NCBI GenBank assembly: GCA_900554695.1
Contig: USHV01000005.1
Location: 1-64,000 of the forward strand
Origin: an uncultured Prevotella sp.
Lineage (GTDB): Bacteria; Bacteroidota; Bacteroidia; Bacteroidales; Bacteroidaceae
Length of the DNA stretch: 64,000 nt
Reading direction: 5' to 3'
Shown here: one piece after another, positions 17,650-26,973 of the stretch
Numbering within the stretch: position 1 is the stretch's first letter
Layout of the letters: the number at the start of each line of letters is the position of its first letter
The notes under the pieces: generated by a model
The model's input: the letters and a program-made list of their open reading frames with translations, nothing else
What the model was told of the DNA's origin: nothing
Databases searched by the model: none
Position numbers and translations under genes: made by a program

Positions 17650-18768
17650 ATGGACTTTGAAGCATTAGTAAAACATATCAGCACGATACAAAGCACGTTG
17701 CAGGCGCAAGCCGCACACGCTGTAAACCTCGCCCTGACTGCCCGCAATTGGCTCATGGGCTGCTATATCGTGGAGTTTGAGCAAAACGGTGAAGACCGTG
17801 CCGCATACGGCGAACAACTGTTGAAGAAACTGGAACAGCGGTTGAATGTCAAAGGACTGAACGAGCGCAGGTTTCGTGAGTTCCGGCGGTTGTACCTCGT
17901 TTATCCGCAACTGAAAGAGCCTATCGCACAATACATATTGGCAGAAAGCGAAATTCGGCACACACTGTCCGCCGAATTCACAGGACCAATTCGGCACACG
18001 GTGAGTGCCGAATTACAATCCGTTAATAATCAACCAAGTGAATGGAATACACAAGCTGATAGATTATTTGAAAGATTACCGTATTCTCATTTAAAGTTTA
18101 TTTCTAAAATAGAAAATCCAGTCAAACGTGCTTTCTATGAAATGGAAGCAATAAGGGGTTGTTGGTCAGCAAGAGAACTGGAGCGGCAAATCAATTCCCT
18201 CTATTACGAGCGCAGCGGATTGTCGAAAAACAAAGAAGCCTTGTCTGCCTTGGTGCAGCGGCAAGCCACACAATTACAGCCCAAAGACATTATTAACACG
18301 CCCGTTACGTTGGAGTTTTTGGGATTGAACGACCGTGCTTTGGTAACGGAAAGCGACTTGGAGCAATCCATTCTCGACAACCTGCAACGCTTTCTGTTGG
18401 AAATGAGACATGGCTTCTGCTTCGAAGCACGCCAAAAGAGAATCCTGATAGACGGGGATTATTTCTTTGCCGACCTCGTGTTTTACCACCGCATTTTGAA
18501 ATGCCATGTCATCGTGGAATTGAAGATAGACAAGTTCCGCCACGAATACGCTTCGCAACTGAACCTATATCTTAACTACTTCAAGGCGGAAGTGATGCAA
18601 CCCGACGACAATCCGCCTGTCGGCATCCTGCTTTGCACCGAGAAGGGCGACACGTTGGTAAAATACGCCACTGCCGGATTAGACCCGAACATCTTCGTGC
18701 AAAAGTATATGATAGAACTTCCCACTGAAGAGGAAATTAAGAAGTTCATTTCAACTGCAAACTATTAG
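17650..18768 (+). CDS. YhcG family PDDEXK nuclease (DUF1016)
   Basis: A 372-residue YhcG-family protein. The N-terminal DUF1016 domain (about 1-150) includes ARNWLMGCYIVEFEQNG and LNERRFREFRRLYLVYP. The C-terminal PDDEXK nuclease domain has DLVFYHR and the ExK motif in VIVELKIDKF (about 275-300), then the late block PPVGILLCTEKGD. The central part is A/T-rich and less conserved. It follows the integrase by 25 bases. Members of this family are frequent cargo of mobile elements; a role in defence or DNA processing is proposed for the family but not shown here. Confidence 0.87.
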   Translation: MDFEALVKHISTIQSTLQAQAAHAVNLALTARNWLMGCYIVEFEQNGEDRAAYGEQLLKKLEQRLNVKGLNERRFREFRRLYLVYPQLKEPIAQYILAESEIRHTLSAEFTGPIRHTVSAELQSVNNQPSEWNTQADRLFERLPYSHLKFISKIENPVKRAFYEMEAIRGCWSARELERQINSLYYERSGLSKNKEALSALVQRQATQLQPKDIINTPVTLEFLGLNDRALVTESDLEQSILDNLQRFLLEMRHGFCFEARQKRILIDGDYFFADLVFYHRILKCHVIVELKIDKFRHEYASQLNLYLNYFKAEVMQPDDNPPVGILLCTEKGDTLVKYATAGLDPNIFVQKYMIELPTEEEIKKFISTANY

Positions 18769-18926
18769 CAATAAAAAACACTACTGGCGAAAAGAAGGAA
18801 AGCCATTCTTTCTCTTTTCGCCAGCACGTTTATTACTGCCAACAAGAATAGGTTTAGGTTAGTTTGGATGTATATACAAAAGACAGAACTAAACCGTAAA
18901 TGCAGACGATAATTATAGCAAGTCAC

Positions 18927-20942
18927 TTATAATACATTCTGTTCTTCCAAGACTATATTAGCATCATTATCGCATTTTTCAGGCTTAATCCGCTCTATAC
19001 GACGAATATGTTTTGCCCTATTAGCTATAATTAACGGTACACGCTCGACAACAACAACCGATGTGTCAAGCCCCAACGCACTCGGTTCTCCAATGCCTAT
19101 CTTTCTAATTAAGGCATAAAGGCTCATCAGCAAATTTTGTCGGCGGTTACGGGAATCTTCAGGATAATATATCCGGTGGATAATAATAAAGCGAAAATCA
19201 CCCGGTATGCCATTCTTATGCAATGAAGGATAAGAGCTTGTTAGTTCTACTTCACCATCCGCAGCAAGGTCATCAACTACTTGTCGTAAATAAAGGCTCA
19301 CGCGCGGTTCTATACGAAAACCTATACGCATGGTTATACTAAACAATGTCCCTTTTATTAATGTGGAACAATTATATTCAAGTGTGTCTGGTGTATCCAC
19401 AAATTCAAGGTTAATAAGCCAATAATGATCTGCCCGTTTAGGCTGCTTATTAATTATGGAATACAACAATTTATCGTCCACACAACCTTCTTTGTCTGCA
19501 TGATTCACATAGACAAGATTAGAAGCATATTTGGATATGCTTTCGTCCGCCTTAATATCAGAAATAATGTTGTAGTATTCACTTAACCGTTTGGAAGACA
19601 TATGTTTTCGACGAATTTTGTTGGCACTTACCCATACAAACATGATAAAACATAATAATCCACCTATTAACAGCGTAAACCAACCTCCGACCATAAATTT
19701 GGACAGGTTTGCAGCAAGGAAAATACCTTCAATAACACAATATCCGCCGACAAACAGTATTGATAGAATGCGTGGAATGTTATGCATATGCAAATAGAAT
19801 CCCAACAACAATGTTGTCATCAACATTGTAATAGTTATGGCAAGTCCATAAGCGGCTTCCATGTGGGTGGAATCTCGAAACAACAATATAGTAAATATTA
19901 CTCCAATATACATTACAAGGTTTACCATTGGAATAAATGACTGACCTTTTACGTTGGTAGGGTGCTTAATACGCATACGAGGCCAGAAATTCAAGTTCAT
20001 AGCTTCACTCAATATGGAAAATGAACCGCTTATTAGAGCTTGGCTCGCAACAATAGCTGCCCCGGTAGCCATTGCTATGGAAAACAACAGTATTTCTTGT
20101 GGCATGATTGAATAAAATGGGTTCACTGTACCTTCTGCACTTTCCGGATGATGCAATACCCACGCTCCTTGCCCCAAATAATTTAGAATAAGCATCACCT
20201 TTACAAATATCCAACTGACCGTAATATTTCGTCTGCCACAGTGCCCTAAATCAGAGTATAAGGCTTCTGCACCAGTGGTACACAAGAAAACGGCACCCAA
20301 TATCAGAAACCAGTGGGGGGATTCCACTAATAACCGTATGGCATAGTAAGGATTGAATGCCTTGAATACTTGAGGATAGGAAGTCAGACTGATAGCTCCG
20401 GCGATTCCAAGAAGCAGGAACCAAAGTAGCATAAATATGCCAAATGACCGTCCTATATTTTCTGTACCAAAACGCTGAACGAAAAATATAATGGTAATAA
20501 TGGTCAGTGTAATAGGAATCACAGGCAGATGCGGACTGATACTTTCAAGTCCTTCTATGGCAGTTGTGACCGTAATGGCTGGAGTGATAATACCATCAGC
20601 AAGCAAAGTGCTCGCACCGATAATGGCAATGATGTAAATCCACCTTCTTCTGTGGCGGCGTAAAAGGGCATAAAGCGCAAGTATGCCACCCTCCCCGTTA
20701 TTGTCGGCACGGAGAGCCACCAGCACATATTTCACCGTAGTCTGAAGAGTAAGCGTCCATATGATACAAGACAATGCGCCTAAAACATAATTTTCATCAA
20801 GAGCTTCTCCAGTATGAATGATGGCTTTCATAACATAGAGTGGAGATGTTCCAATGTCACCAAAAACAATACCCAATGTGATGAGTAACCCGGCAAATCC
20901 AAGTTTATGTTGAATATTGCCTTCTTTTGATAGGTTTGCCAT
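18927..20942 (-). CDS. kup: Kup family potassium transporter
   Basis: A 671-residue KUP/HAK/KT potassium uptake protein with the signature GIVFGDIGTSPLYVMKAI near the N-terminus. About 12 membrane helices fill roughly the first 450 residues, including GNNGEGGILALYALL-type and TGAEALYSDLGHCGRR blocks, and a cytoplasmic C-terminal region follows. It is distinctly A/T-rich compared with the chromosomal genes. It is transcribed opposite to the integrase and sits inside the mobile element between the nuclease and the mobilization genes, so it appears to be cargo. A -7 motif lies at 20992-20999. Confidence 0.95.
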   Translation of the reverse strand: MANLSKEGNIQHKLGFAGLLITLGIVFGDIGTSPLYVMKAIIHTGEALDENYVLGALSCIIWTLTLQTTVKYVLVALRADNNGEGGILALYALLRRHRRRWIYIIAIIGASTLLADGIITPAITVTTAIEGLESISPHLPVIPITLTIITIIFFVQRFGTENIGRSFGIFMLLWFLLLGIAGAISLTSYPQVFKAFNPYYAIRLLVESPHWFLILGAVFLCTTGAEALYSDLGHCGRRNITVSWIFVKVMLILNYLGQGAWVLHHPESAEGTVNPFYSIMPQEILLFSIAMATGAAIVASQALISGSFSILSEAMNLNFWPRMRIKHPTNVKGQSFIPMVNLVMYIGVIFTILLFRDSTHMEAAYGLAITITMLMTTLLLGFYLHMHNIPRILSILFVGGYCVIEGIFLAANLSKFMVGGWFTLLIGGLLCFIMFVWVSANKIRRKHMSSKRLSEYYNIISDIKADESISKYASNLVYVNHADKEGCVDDKLLYSIINKQPKRADHYWLINLEFVDTPDTLEYNCSTLIKGTLFSITMRIGFRIEPRVSLYLRQVVDDLAADGEVELTSSYPSLHKNGIPGDFRFIIIHRIYYPEDSRNRRQNLLMSLYALIRKIGIGEPSALGLDTSVVVVERVPLIIANRAKHIRRIERIKPEKCDNDANIVLEEQNVL

Positions 20943-20991
20943 AAAAAGTAGTTTTTTGTTCTACATATATTTGTTTTCCTTTTAAGCGGCG

Positions 20992-20999
20992 CAAATATA
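20992..20999 (-). promoter_or_regulatory. -7 promoter motif of kup
   Basis: TATATTTG on the minus strand, 50 bases before the kup start. A poor -33 match lies upstream. Confidence 0.55.
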
Positions 21000-21124
21000 A
21001 AATAAAATCTTAACAATAAGATTTCACTTTTCTTTTTTCGTGAAAAATATCATATAAACCTTGACGATGGTCAAGGCTTGTCTAAAAAAATAGTCTGTTT
21101 GAATTACGTATAACTATTAAACTC

Positions 21125-21165
21125 AAAAGCCGAAGTTATGGGACTTATCCTTCACCTCGGCTTTT
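21125..21165. terminator. Terminator of the mobilization operon
   Basis: Arms AAAAGCCGA (21125-21133) and TCGGCTTTT (21157-21165), six bases after the stop of the coiled-coil gene. It separates the minus-strand mobilization genes from kup and isolates kup expression. Confidence 0.75.
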
Positions 21166-21170
21166 GCTAT

Positions 21171-21902
21171 TTACTGATTTCCTAACCTATCAGCTTCCTT
21201 TTTCAACTGCTCAGCCTGCTCATTAAGCAGCTTTGCCCGTTCCAAGGCTTCCGCCTGCCTGCGGCAACGTTCCTCAAAATCTAGTACCGAATCCGTCAGG
21301 TTGCGGATAAAACGCTCGTCCCGCTGCCACTTGAACTTATTCTCCAGTCTTTCAAGGGTATTGCCGTCCGCTTGTCCCTGCATCAGCAGATAACGGTATT
21401 TCATGTCGTTGTCCTGCAACTGCCCCATCCGTTCAGCCAGACGGACATTCAGGAACAGGGACGTGGCACAGACAATCAGACCTGCCGAAAAGAGGAATAG
21501 CTTCGGGCGTACCAAAGAAGTTACTTTGTTGTAAATCCGCCGATGAAACGGTACGGGTTTGGCTTCTTCTTTTTCTGCCATGCGCTCATCATGGTACCGC
21601 TTCATTGTTTCCAGCATTTCCTTGAGACAGCCGAAAGTGGCTACTACATAATTCTTGACCTCCCCGAAAGATTGCCGTTGTTCCTGTCCTGATTTCCGCA
21701 GTTCGGCAAGCCGGGTCAGGATGTCTTGCAACTCTTTTTCGGGAACCGCCGGGTTCCTGCGTAACTCAGACAATGCCCGTTCTATAGCCTCCAGTCGGGA
21801 AAGGGTTTCCTCGCGTCCGGCTGGCGTCACCTGCGCTTCCTGCTTCTCCTTCAGTTCCGTAACCATGGAGAGAAGCCCCTCTAAAATCAAATTTTCTTCC
21901 AT
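21171..21902 (-). CDS. Membrane-anchored coiled-coil protein of the mobilization operon
   Basis: A 243-residue protein of unrecognised family. Residues 1-115 are charged helices with heptad-like Leu/Glu/Lys patterns, a single membrane segment follows (LFLFSAGLIVCATSLFL, about 135-152), and the C-terminal part (190-243) is again a strong coiled coil (RCRRQAEALERAKLLNEQAEQ). It follows the relaxase by 21 bases and ends at the operon terminator. Proteins of this shape accompany relaxases in Bacteroidetes mobilizable elements. A link to relaxosome docking at the membrane is inference. Confidence 0.6.
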   Translation of the reverse strand: MEENLILEGLLSMVTELKEKQEAQVTPAGREETLSRLEAIERALSELRRNPAVPEKELQDILTRLAELRKSGQEQRQSFGEVKNYVVATFGCLKEMLETMKRYHDERMAEKEEAKPVPFHRRIYNKVTSLVRPKLFLFSAGLIVCATSLFLNVRLAERMGQLQDNDMKYRYLLMQGQADGNTLERLENKFKWQRDERFIRNLTDSVLDFEERCRRQAEALERAKLLNEQAEQLKKEADRLGNQ

Positions 21903-21923
21903 ATCCGTTTACAGTTTAAGTTG

Positions 21924-22838
21924 TCATTTCTTTTTCTTCTTCTTTTTTCTCAGACTCCAGTCAATTTCTTCGTCCGATGGAGCAGACGGCGAAACATCGA
22001 ACAAGCTGAACAAGCCGCCCATTGAAGGGCTGTCGTTCCTTTGCGGTGTTTGCTCAGGCTCCAAAATAGGTGCGGAAACTATCTGCTGGCGGCTATTTTC
22101 TACGGTATCCATTCCTGCGTTTCCGAAATGCTTATCCAGTTTGGAGAAGCTGAAATTGCGGTCTATTTCCGAACCTTTGAACGTATAGGCACCTTTGGTG
22201 AAGAAGATGCCCTGCACCTCGTCTGTACGCCCTTTATACTTGAAGCGGATGCCGATGCCCTTTTCTGCCAGCCGCTCCTGTAACTGCCGCCAACTTTTGG
22301 ACTTGCCGATTTCATTCCTCACAGCCGTGTAAATCTCGTATTTCGACTTGTCCGGCTCTTTCAGGCGATGCCGCTTAACCAGTTCCTTGCCTTTGGCGAA
22401 GTATAGCCCGTGCTTGGCTTTCAGCTTCTTGCACACCTGCTCGTTGCGGTACATGTCGTTCCTGTCCGAGATGGTCTTGCCGTTGTTGTCTATGCGATTG
22501 AACACGATATGCACATGCGGATGCTCCCTGTCTTGGTGGCGCACGATGATGTACTGCGTATCGGTGATTTTCATCTCGCGCATATACTCTTGCGCAAGTT
22601 GTATCATCTTCTCGTCCGTCAGCTTGGGCGCATCGTTTACCGAATAGCTCAGCGCGATATGTCCGACTGGCTTGCCCAGACGGGGATTCATGGAGGCTTG
22701 TGCGCAGAAGCAGCGGATGATGTCCTGCCTGCTTTCCGCCAGTACTCCGTCCGCATGGAGCAAGACCGCCTGCTGCTTGCCCAGCACGTAGTCCACACAG
22801 CCCTTAAACCCGCTTCCTTTCCTTATTTTTCCAATCAT
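21924..22838 (-). CDS. Relaxase/mobilization nuclease
   Basis: A 304-residue relaxase of the PF03432 (MOBP-type) family, which nicks oriT and pilots the strand into the recipient. MIGKIRKGSGFKGCVDYVLGK is the typical N-terminus. The metal-binding histidine motif is in REHPHVHIVFNRID (about residues 125-138). The candidate catalytic Tyr lies in the N-terminal half, in YVLGK. The C-terminus ends in a run of lysines. It overlaps mobC by 35 bases. It is shorter than many plasmid relaxases but usual for small Bacteroidetes elements. Confidence 0.9.
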   Translation of the reverse strand: MIGKIRKGSGFKGCVDYVLGKQQAVLLHADGVLAESRQDIIRCFCAQASMNPRLGKPVGHIALSYSVNDAPKLTDEKMIQLAQEYMREMKITDTQYIIVRHQDREHPHVHIVFNRIDNNGKTISDRNDMYRNEQVCKKLKAKHGLYFAKGKELVKRHRLKEPDKSKYEIYTAVRNEIGKSKSWRQLQERLAEKGIGIRFKYKGRTDEVQGIFFTKGAYTFKGSEIDRNFSFSKLDKHFGNAGMDTVENSRQQIVSAPILEPEQTPQRNDSPSMGGLFSLFDVSPSAPSDEEIDWSLRKKKKKKK

Positions 22839-23187
22839 CCGACAAATGGCTTATGATTTCCACTATCCTGTTCTTAAGTTTCACCAGTTCGACCGCCACT
22901 TTCGCAAAGCCTCCGGCATTTGCCCGGTGCGCCAGCTGGTTGATGTTGTTCGCTTCGCCTGCCAGTTTGCGGAGGATGTCCGTATCCTGCCTGTTCAGCC
23001 GGGGCGTTATCTCTGCCGACACGACAGCCTGCCGCACATACTCGCTGACACGCAGCCCGGCTTCTGATGCCCGCTTCCTAACGGCGTAATACTGCAACTC
23101 GGTCAGCTTCGTGCTGACCACACGTCTTTGCTTGTCTATCCGGTTCTTTGCCGGACGACCGCCTGATTTGTTCCTTGTATCTGTCAT
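22804..23187 (-). CDS. MobC-like relaxosome accessory protein
   Basis: A 127-residue basic protein with a ribbon-helix-helix-like N-terminal half (RRVVSTKLTELQYYAVRKRA, then GLRVSEYVRQAVV) and the MobC helical block LRKLAGEANNINQLAHRAN. I chose MTDTRNKSGGRP as start; the open frame extends 23 residues further but that part is not family-like and runs into the candidate oriT. The protein would bind oriT and help the relaxase. Its 3' end overlaps the relaxase start. Confidence 0.85.
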   Translation of the reverse strand: MTDTRNKSGGRPAKNRIDKQRRVVSTKLTELQYYAVRKRASEAGLRVSEYVRQAVVSAEITPRLNRQDTDILRKLAGEANNINQLAHRANAGGFAKVAVELVKLKNRIVEIISHLSDDWKNKERKRV

Positions 23188-23255
23188 ACATTTTTGTCTT
23201 TGGAAGTTGTCTTGAAAATTGCGACCGACGGGAGCGGTTTCCTTTGCGGGGAGCA

Positions 23256-23295
23256 AAGCAAGGCGGTTTCGGTCTACCGAAACATAACCTTGCTT
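23256..23295. other. Candidate origin of transfer
   Basis: A nested perfect hairpin between mobC and the primase: outer arms AAGCAAGG (23256-23263) and CCTTGCTT (23288-23295), inner arms GTTTCGGT (23266-23273) and ACCGAAAC (23276-23283) with a 2-base loop. The position next to mobC and relaxase, and the lack of a T-run, favour an oriT over a terminator. The nick site is not identified. Confidence 0.5.
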
Positions 23296-23343
23296 CCCCT
23301 AAGAAACGTCTGCCCGTTGCTCACAGTGTCTATCTCCGCCGGG

Positions 23344-24273
23344 TTAGATTCCCCTGCCTTTCTTCTGCCTTAGCAGCAGTTTCTGTCCGTTTTTCTGTTC
23401 CTGCTTCCTGCCGCACAGGTAATCGTTCAGGTCGGAATATTCCCGGTAATTGTGCGAGAAATCCCGTACCCGATAGGAGTATTCCGCTGTGATGGCTTGC
23501 GTTGCCCGGATGCCTGCCCCGTCATTGTCGAGCAGGCAGTGGATGCGTTCATACTGCCCCAATGCGTCAATGGCTTTCTGTACATTGGCGGTGGAGTTGA
23601 GTATGACGTAATCCTGCCTGTCAAGGTTGGGCATGACAGGGCAGTTCTTTGTCCTTAGCGTGAGGAATGAAAGATAATCCATGAAGCCTTCGAACACCAG
23701 GCACTTCTCCCTCGGTTCGCCCTGTTGCCGGATATGGGTGATGTCTTTCGGGGCGATGCAGCCTTTGAAAAAGGAGTTGCGCACCTCGTAGCCGCCAGCC
23801 ACATTCGGGAAACCGATGGCGAAGTAGGGCTTGCCGTCATGAGTGAAACGCAGTTCCCTGCATTCTCTTTTTGCCAGTGTAAGGTCAATGCCACGCCCCT
23901 GCAAGTAACGGAGCAATGCCGGATGGGTGAGGTCACGGACTTCCAAATGTTGAAAACTCGGTGCCGACCTTTGCTGCCGAAAAGAAAAACTGACCGGGCG
24001 GACATGCTGTGCCTGTTCTGCTATCCGGTTTAAGAGGTACGGCAGATGGTCGGAACAGTAAAGTTCCTGTGCCAGTGCGATGATGTTGCCGCCTTTGCCA
24101 GCCCCGAAGTCATACCATTGTTCCCGTTCTGTGTTTACTTTAAAGGATGCTTCATGTTCCTCCCTCAGTGGCGATTTGTACCATAGATTCGCTCCCTGCT
24201 GCTTGACGGGTGAATATCCCAGACTGTGCAGGTAATCGGTGATGGGTATTTTCTTTGCTTCTTCAATGTTCAT
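23344..24273 (-). CDS. Toprim-domain primase of the mobile element
   Basis: A 309-residue protein with an N-terminal CHC2-primase-like domain (NLWYKSPLREEHEASFKVN, WYDFGAGKGGNIIALAQ) and a C-terminal Toprim domain with the acidic motif EGFMDYLSF and the DxD-like motif LDNDGAG. In the first 70 residues I do not see the Cys-His-Cys2 zinc ligands of true DnaG, as is common for this Bacteroidetes family. It likely primes replication of the element during transfer or as an excised circle. It follows the RepA-like gene by 161 bases. Confidence 0.85.
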   Translation of the reverse strand: MNIEEAKKIPITDYLHSLGYSPVKQQGANLWYKSPLREEHEASFKVNTEREQWYDFGAGKGGNIIALAQELYCSDHLPYLLNRIAEQAQHVRPVSFSFRQQRSAPSFQHLEVRDLTHPALLRYLQGRGIDLTLAKRECRELRFTHDGKPYFAIGFPNVAGGYEVRNSFFKGCIAPKDITHIRQQGEPREKCLVFEGFMDYLSFLTLRTKNCPVMPNLDRQDYVILNSTANVQKAIDALGQYERIHCLLDNDGAGIRATQAITAEYSYRVRDFSHNYREYSDLNDYLCGRKQEQKNGQKLLLRQKKGRGI

Positions 24274-24434
24274 AATGCAAACTTTTTAGTGGATGATGAA
24301 TAATTGGGAAGTGTACCAGTCCGGTTTAGACCTTCATATATACGCCCGTACTGTACCGGACTTGATTGCCGGAAGTGACGGGAAACGGGAAGTCTGTTCC
24401 CCTTATATATATGTCCGAACTAAACCAAACCTGT

Positions 24435-25508
24435 TTAGTAGTGAAAATCGGGATTGTAACGGTATCCCTTTCCTTCCTTTACAATCATACGCTTGTTCAC
24501 GAGGAACGTGTTCAATGCCACGAGGACATTGCGTCCCCGCTCGTAGCCGATGCTTGCATAGCCCTGCTTCAACGCCTGTATGACGTTGGAATAGCCCTGC
24601 ACGGTGCGCTTGCCGAAACCGTTTTCCAACGCCGTGCGGTGCTGCTGTTCAGTCAGTTCCGTAAGCGGGAAACTTTTTTCCTGCTTGGGCTGCTGGAATA
24701 CATAGCCGTCCACGACTTCGGGCAATGCGCTGTCGTTGATGCGGAAGGCGAAAGGCTCGAAGTCCCGGTCGCGTATATGTGCCGCCTTTACCTCGCTGAT
24801 GTTCCCGTCCTGCGTGCTCTTGGTGATTTGCAGGACGGTTTCCGCCTTGTTGTTCAGTTCCGTGCCGATATGTCCCCTCGTATTGTCATCCCCCTTGTTC
24901 AGATGCAGCACGGTATGAATGTGCAGGTTGTATCCGCTTGACCAGCGCATGAGCAGGTTTATCAGGTCGGTCGATTCGCTGGGGCTGTTGATGTCATACA
25001 TCAGGTCGCGGATGCCGTCAATGATGAGCAGCCCCACATCGGGCATGTTCTCCAGCATATACTCGATAATCCGCTTCCGCATGTCAGGGGTCTGTTCCCT
25101 GAGCACGATGAAAACAAAGTCGTCCCTGTCTTGGTCGGTCGGCAGTCCGGCAAGCCGCAGGATGCGTTCCATCACCTTGTGGCAATGGTACCTGCTCTGT
25201 TCGGTGTCCACATAAAGGATTTTCCGTTTGTCCGGAGGCAGGCACGCCGAATAGTGCAGCACCTCGTCATTGGTCAGTGCCGCTGCAACGATGGCGGAGA
25301 TGTTGAACGTCTTCTTGCTTTTCGCCTTGCCTGTGGAGGCGCTGAAGTTGCCCAGCGTCCCGATGGTGGAGCCGTTCACCCAAAGGATTTCAGGCGGCAC
25401 ATCGTAAGTGTCCGTCACTTTCAGGCGGATGCTTTTCCAAAGGGCAGCAAAATCTTCCTTATTCATGATGGTGTCCCCTTTAGCCTCCGTGCTTTTCTTG
25501 TTTTCCAT
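24435..25508 (-). CDS. RepA-like AAA ATPase/helicase of the mobile element
   Basis: A 357-residue RecA/RepA-type ATPase. The Walker A region reads GNFSASTGKAKSKKTF, a variant common in this Bacteroidetes group. Walker B is VGLLIIDGIRDL, followed by HTVLHLNKGDDNTRGHIGTEL (sensor region) and a C-terminal winged-helix-like tail. I chose MENKKSTEAKG as start (25508); the frame is open 31 residues further but overlaps the upstream HTH gene. A later Met (MNKEDF) is also possible. It probably unwinds DNA for the primase. Confidence 0.82.
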   Translation of the reverse strand: MENKKSTEAKGDTIMNKEDFAALWKSIRLKVTDTYDVPPEILWVNGSTIGTLGNFSASTGKAKSKKTFNISAIVAAALTNDEVLHYSACLPPDKRKILYVDTEQSRYHCHKVMERILRLAGLPTDQDRDDFVFIVLREQTPDMRKRIIEYMLENMPDVGLLIIDGIRDLMYDINSPSESTDLINLLMRWSSGYNLHIHTVLHLNKGDDNTRGHIGTELNNKAETVLQITKSTQDGNISEVKAAHIRDRDFEPFAFRINDSALPEVVDGYVFQQPKQEKSFPLTELTEQQHRTALENGFGKRTVQGYSNVIQALKQGYASIGYERGRNVLVALNTFLVNKRMIVKEGKGYRYNPDFHY

Positions 25509-25513
25509 GGGCT

Positions 25514-25801
25514 TTACTTCTTTAAGGGATGGTTGAGAACATACTTCTGCGCTTCTTGCTCTATCTGCGTTTTGGTCTTTACCGGATTCTGGCGGAGCCA
25601 TGCTTCCAGTTCGGACTCCTCAAAATAAAGCATCTTCCCCTGCGGCTTGTAATGGGGAATCAGATTGCCCGAAGTCAGCTTGTAAAGGTAACTTTTGGAC
25701 AGGTTGAGGAATGTGCTCGCTTCATCAAAGCTAAGCACGTTCTTGGTTAGGAACAACATTCTTTCGAGTTCTTCCACTCGCATTTCCAAAGTTTTTTCCA
25801 T
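25514..25801 (-). CDS. Helix-turn-helix (excisionase-type) protein
   Basis: A 95-residue protein with a MerR/HTH_17-like domain: LSFDEASTFLNLSKSYLYKLTSGNLIPHYKP followed by GKMLYFEESELEAWL, the pattern of Xis-like DNA-binding proteins. I place the start at MEKTLEMRVEEL (25801). A short coiled helix precedes the HTH. The RepA-like gene begins five bases after its stop. It could be the excisionase or a regulator of the replication-mobilization operon. Confidence 0.82.
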   Translation of the reverse strand: MEKTLEMRVEELERMLFLTKNVLSFDEASTFLNLSKSYLYKLTSGNLIPHYKPQGKMLYFEESELEAWLRQNPVKTKTQIEQEAQKYVLNHPLKK

Positions 25802-25973
25802 ATTGCTTGAAACTTTTTGGTGAAACAATATGAAGGTGCGCACCCTCGTTTTATTTTTGATGGGGCAAAAATCGGCATCCTCCAAAACATCAACACATAA
25901 GTTACGGGTAACTCACGTGAAATATTTTTGTTTTGACCTATGCCGACATGCCGCATCGTTTTGTTAACGGGGG

Positions 25974-25981
25974 CAAAGTTA
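25974..25981 (-). promoter_or_regulatory. -7 promoter motif of the HTH-rep-mob operon
   Basis: TAACTTTG on the minus strand, 172 bases before the HTH gene start. No clear -33 box. The long leader leaves room for regulation. Confidence 0.5.
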
Positions 25982-26033
25982 AAGGCTTGGAAATGAAGTC
26001 TAATTGAGCTTTGTTTGACCGCTCAGACTATGC

Positions 26034-26942
26034 TCAACCTTTTTGCAGTTGCTTGATGTATTTGTCTATGATTTCGTATCCTTTCGGGTAGATGCACTTC
26101 ACGTTGTCTGTCGCGCTCGACAAGTCGCTGCGTGTGAGGTATTTGTCTTTTATCTTGGCAAGTACCAGCTTGTTGTTGGCTATGACGGACTGCCACTCAT
26201 AAGCGATATAGTTGTAGCAGCTAAGCTGCATCATCAGATAAGCCAGCAAGCGGTTGTTGTTGGACTTCAATACCCCGTTCAGTTTGCAGGCGAAGAAGTC
26301 CGAAAGGATTTTCGGGGTGATTGTCGTGGTGAATATGTGCGCTTCGTTGATACATTCGACCAACAGTTTGATTTGTTGCGTTGTAAGGACTGATTTGAAT
26401 GGATTGGATTTCCCGACTATCTTGGTCGGCTCAGGCTGTGCCTTCTCTTCTTCTTTTGGCTGTTCTTCTGATTTCTCATCCAAAGGAACAGAGGCATGAC
26501 TGGCGTCCTCCAGTTGTTGGAGGTATTCCAGACATTGGGTCTGCATGACAAGGCGCACAATGGAAGAAAAGAACGGAAGCTGCTCATCATAGCAAGTGGA
26601 AGATTGCAGGTATTTGTCCATATCAAAAGAAGAACATTGGAACGAAATATATTTTTTCCGCTCGTCAAGAGAGAGATTCTCGAAGAAACCGCTTTCCCAA
26701 AGGAAGTCCGGCATCAGTATGTCAAAACGTATATTGTGCAGGGCACGGTTCTTTTGGCATAGGGATACAAGGTTCTCGGTCACGTTGAAAATTTCTTGCC
26801 GGATGTAGTCATTCATTTGCGCTTCCGTCAGGTATTCACGCTTTAAGGCAAGCGCATTAGTTTTCATCCCGTATTCATGGGCAACACATTTATCAAGTAA
26901 CTGCTGTATCTTTTTGAAGTTGGTTTCTCTGAAATCTTCCAT
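26034..26942 (-). CDS. Hypothetical protein of the mobile element
   Basis: A 302-residue soluble protein I do not recognise. It is largely helical and has an acidic, Pro/Glu-rich linker near residues 155-175 (EKSEEQPKEEEKAQPEPTK) between two folded parts. No catalytic motif, signal peptide or membrane segment is seen. It is the first gene inside the right end of the element and has its own promoter motif. Proteins of this shape are found in Bacteroidetes mobile elements without known function. Confidence 0.7.
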   Translation of the reverse strand: MEDFRETNFKKIQQLLDKCVAHEYGMKTNALALKREYLTEAQMNDYIRQEIFNVTENLVSLCQKNRALHNIRFDILMPDFLWESGFFENLSLDERKKYISFQCSSFDMDKYLQSSTCYDEQLPFFSSIVRLVMQTQCLEYLQQLEDASHASVPLDEKSEEQPKEEEKAQPEPTKIVGKSNPFKSVLTTQQIKLLVECINEAHIFTTTITPKILSDFFACKLNGVLKSNNNRLLAYLMMQLSCYNYIAYEWQSVIANNKLVLAKIKDKYLTRSDLSSATDNVKCIYPKGYEIIDKYIKQLQKG

Positions 26943-26973
26943 ATACGTTGTGCATTAAAATCGGTTTGGGTTA

